Below are positions 62,974 through 64,000 of a stretch of DNA of 64,000 nt, in pieces. Source of the DNA: Pedobacter rhodius (GTDB lineage Bacteria > Bacteroidota > Bacteroidia > Sphingobacteriales > Sphingobacteriaceae); assembly GCF_027213645.1 (NCBI RefSeq), contig NZ_JAPWGL010000001.1, forward strand, positions 992,001-1,056,000, in the 5' to 3' direction. The notes below the pieces were generated by a model. The model ran no database searches and was not told the DNA's origin. It saw only the letters and a list, made by a program, of their open reading frames with translations. Every line of letters begins with the position of its first letter. The stretch's first letter is position 1. Made by a program: the position numbers and the translations under genes.

Positions 62974-64000
62974 ATGAACTTTAAAAAAATAGTTATGGCA
63001 TCAATGTTTTTGTTGATGTCGCTGCATATACTCGCCCAGACTAAAACTTTTACGCTAAAAGGGAAACTGACCAATGTAAAGGATGGTTCAAAAATCTGGT
63101 TCTATGCCTATCATCCGGCGCTCCAGAAAGACTCGGCTATTATAACCAATGGTACATTTGAATTTAAAGGAAATCTGACAGGCCCGATCCAGGCGCAATT
63201 GTTTTTGCCACATGGTCCAAAATTTAAAGTGATGCTGCCTTTAACTGGTGCATATGATTTCCTTAACCTTTACCTGGATGAAGGGGTAATCAAGGTAAAT
63301 GGAACAGATTCGGTTAAAAACATGCTCGTATCGGGTTCTATAATTAATGCAGAAGACCAAAAACTTTCCAAAACATTAAATGTGCTTGAAAATAAAATCT
63401 TAACCATAAGATCCGAATTTAAGCAGGCGCCGGTTGAGCAACAGAAAGATCCGGCTTTTATGAGTGCGTCAGATAATAAAATCATCAAACTCTGGAAAGA
63501 AATAGAAGCTGCAAAACTTAAGTTTGCAAAAGAAAATCCTGATTCGTACGTGAGCCTGAATGCCGTTTTTGAATTGACCCGGGGCAGAACTATGAATTAT
63601 CATGTACTTGATACCGCTTACCAATCGCTTTCTGATCGCTATAAAAATACTGTTTTAGCAAAAAATACAAAGCAAATGATACTAACAGGTATAAATACAA
63701 CCGTTGGATCTCAGGCAGTAGATTTTTCCCAGCCAGATGTTAATGGCAAGATTTATAAATTATCTGATTTTAAAGGCAAGTACGTTATGCTTGAGTTTTG
63801 GGCTTCCTGGTGCGGGCCATGCAGGGCAGAAAGCCCAAATCTGGTAAAGGCTTATGAGAAATATAAGGATAAAAACTTCACGATTATGGCCATTTCTTTA
63901 GATAAAAAGCGGGATGAATGGCTTAACGCAGTAAAAGAGGATAAAATTCCGTATTTACAACTGGGCGATCTTAAAGGCCCTCAAGTAAGTGAAGTGGCAA
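62974..64000 (+). CDS. DUF4369 - TlpA/thioredoxin-like protein (3' end outside window)
   Basis: The ATG at 62974 opens a frame that runs off the window after 342 codons. It has a signal peptide (VMASMFLLMSLHILAQ), an N-terminal DUF4369-type beta domain (TFTLKGKLTNVKDGSKIWFY), a helical middle, and a TlpA/AhpC-TSA thioredoxin fold starting VDFSQPDVNGKIYKLSDFKG, with the redox pair C280-G-P-C283 in WASWCGPCRAESP. It is therefore a periplasmic thiol-disulfide oxidoreductase or peroxiredoxin-like protein. It lies 32 bp after SusD, so it is probably the last or next member of the Sus operon, as is common in Sphingobacteriaceae. Confidence 0.92.
   Translation, partial: MNFKKIVMASMFLLMSLHILAQTKTFTLKGKLTNVKDGSKIWFYAYHPALQKDSAIITNGTFEFKGNLTGPIQAQLFLPHGPKFKVMLPLTGAYDFLNLYLDEGVIKVNGTDSVKNMLVSGSIINAEDQKLSKTLNVLENKILTIRSEFKQAPVEQQKDPAFMSASDNKIIKLWKEIEAAKLKFAKENPDSYVSLNAVFELTRGRTMNYHVLDTAYQSLSDRYKNTVLAKNTKQMILTGINTTVGSQAVDFSQPDVNGKIYKLSDFKGKYVMLEFWASWCGPCRAESPNLVKAYEKYKDKNFTIMAISLDKKRDEWLNAVKEDKIPYLQLGDLKGPQVSEVA

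Overview
The window reads as chromosomal DNA from a Bacteroidota species, most likely a soil or freshwater Sphingobacteriaceae member close to Pedobacter. The basis is two complete ECF sigma / FecR / SusC / SusD modules, both SusC proteins carrying an STN domain; a PorP/SprF outer-membrane protein next to a type IX secretion (T9SS) type-B sorting-domain protein; a GldF-GldG-like ABC transporter; and moderately AT-rich DNA with weak Shine-Dalgarno signals. No tRNA, rRNA, CRISPR array, phage structural gene (capsid, terminase, portal) or replication origin was seen.

Layout. (1) 1-5.3 kb: 3' part of an Rhs/YD-repeat polymorphic toxin with an HNH-like tip, a 4-bp-overlapping small immunity candidate, and an opposing XRE regulator / Myb-like protein / HEAT-like protein group. 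(2) 5.3-8 kb: a RAYT (REP-associated Y1 transposase) gene with its REP palindromes, which also recur at 7.5-7.8, about 18.7 and 22.4-22.6 kb. (3) 6.3-22.1 kb: a surface-protein island. Four secreted phage-tail-fibre-like proteins share one N-terminal module of about 65 residues; two small secreted proteins share a different N-terminal signature. The run fibre1 - fibre2 - small protein - PorP/SprF looks like one operon and converges on a PKD-type protein with a type-B sorting domain, followed by a LytTR response regulator. A 31-32-bp upstream element occurs five times, four of them about 100 nt before the ATG of a gene or gene remnant in this family. Two large duplications copy promoter plus N-terminus while the downstream bodies differ. 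(4) 22.8-34.6 kb: sigma factor, FecR, SusC, SusD, then an ATPase and a permease-GldG fusion. A lipoprotein gene flanked by direct repeats lies between the sigma factor and FecR. (5) 34.8-45.7 kb: ordinary chromosome with small stress-type proteins, SDR, PQQ sugar dehydrogenase, SMP-30-like protein, DUF1810, amidohydrolase, serine hydrolase, membrane AraC regulator and DUF72. (6) 46.3-55.3 kb: a glycan or glycolipid cluster of two GT2 genes converging on a five-gene operon (toroid glycosidase-like protein, GT4, acyl-CoA dehydrogenase-like protein, PIG-L deacetylase/methyltransferase fusion, GT-B glycosyltransferase). (7) 55.7-64 kb: a second sigma / FecR / SusC / SusD module followed by a DUF4369-TlpA thioredoxin-like protein cut by the window end.

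How it fits together. Both Sus modules look like cell-surface-signalled nutrient uptake loci in which substrate binding at SusC/SusD is relayed through STN-FecR to the ECF sigma factor. The most unusual part is the fibre island: phage-type fibre and tip domains placed behind Sec signal peptides, a shared promoter-like element, and a linked PorP/SprF - type-B CTD pair. It may be a cell-surface fibre or adhesin system that diversifies by copying its 5' module onto different bodies. The glycan cluster is the second candidate for an uncharacterised pathway. All functional calls come from reading the sequence and recalling family features; no database search was run.
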